A stretch of DNA of 12,675 nt from Bacteroidetes/Chlorobi group bacterium ChocPot_Mid. GTDB taxonomy: Bacteria; Bacteroidota; Ignavibacteria; Kapaibacteriales; UBA2268. Where the stretch lies: assembly GCA_003731675.1 (NCBI GenBank), contig RCNQ01000013.1, positions 1 through 12,675 of the forward strand, read 5' to 3'. Below, in pieces: positions 12,295 to 12,675 of the stretch (positions are counted from its first letter, which is position 1; each line of letters opens with the position of its first letter). The notes beneath the pieces were generated by a model, which was given only the letters and a program-made list of their open reading frames with translations, was not told the origin of the DNA and ran no database searches. A program made the position numbers and the translations under genes.

Positions 12295-12675
<381 letters not shown>

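Overview
The window is a low-GC (roughly one third G+C by eye) stretch of bacterial chromosome. It most likely comes from the Bacteroidota / Ignavibacteriota-Chlorobiota (FCB) side of the tree. The reasons are: candidate promoters of the TAnnTTTG -7 type ahead of several genes, few strong Shine-Dalgarno sequences, many small LxxC lipoproteins and Sec-exported proteins of unknown function, and a head-GIN (DUF2807) lipoprotein. I cannot fix the genus. I see no rRNA, tRNA, CRISPR array, phage or IS element.

Layout. 1-2567 holds two small minus-strand lipoproteins either side of mnmE (tRNA U34-modification GTPase); a near-perfect parS-like palindrome lies just after mnmE, and a 334-bp gap before it holds stacked hairpins. 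2705-4415 is plus strand: two tandem paralogues of an unrecognised family, one secreted and one apparently cytosolic with an acidic insert, then a UPF0316/DUF2179 membrane protein. 4511-6059 is a minus-strand run: mscL, a two-helix membrane protein with a possible PH-like tail, and a Sec-exported protein with a C-terminal membrane anchor. 6219-8850 carries serS and murG, separated by a 280-bp AT-rich spacer with five DnaA-box-like 9-mers. 8971-9699 is the DUF2807 lipoprotein, which converges with ftsY (SRP receptor) on a shared bidirectional terminator. 10920-12067 is a toxin-antitoxin island, mazEF followed by hicBA. 12295-12642 is a STAS-domain anti-sigma-factor antagonist whose last codons run into a perfect heptanucleotide tandem repeat that reaches the window edge.

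How it fits together. Most genes are housekeeping: tRNA modification, aminoacylation, peptidoglycan lipid II synthesis, membrane-protein targeting and osmotic protection. The more unusual content is in the non-coding DNA and the accessory genes. The parS-like site beside mnmE and the DnaA-box-like cluster before murG both suggest, without proving, that this is an origin-proximal segment. The two toxin-antitoxin operons have recognisable candidate operators: an alternating palindrome in front of mazEF, and an 18-bp repeat that brackets hicBA at identical spacing from -7-like boxes. The TAnnTTTG motif is expected by chance more than once per kilobase in such AT-rich DNA, so promoter calls based on it alone are tentative.
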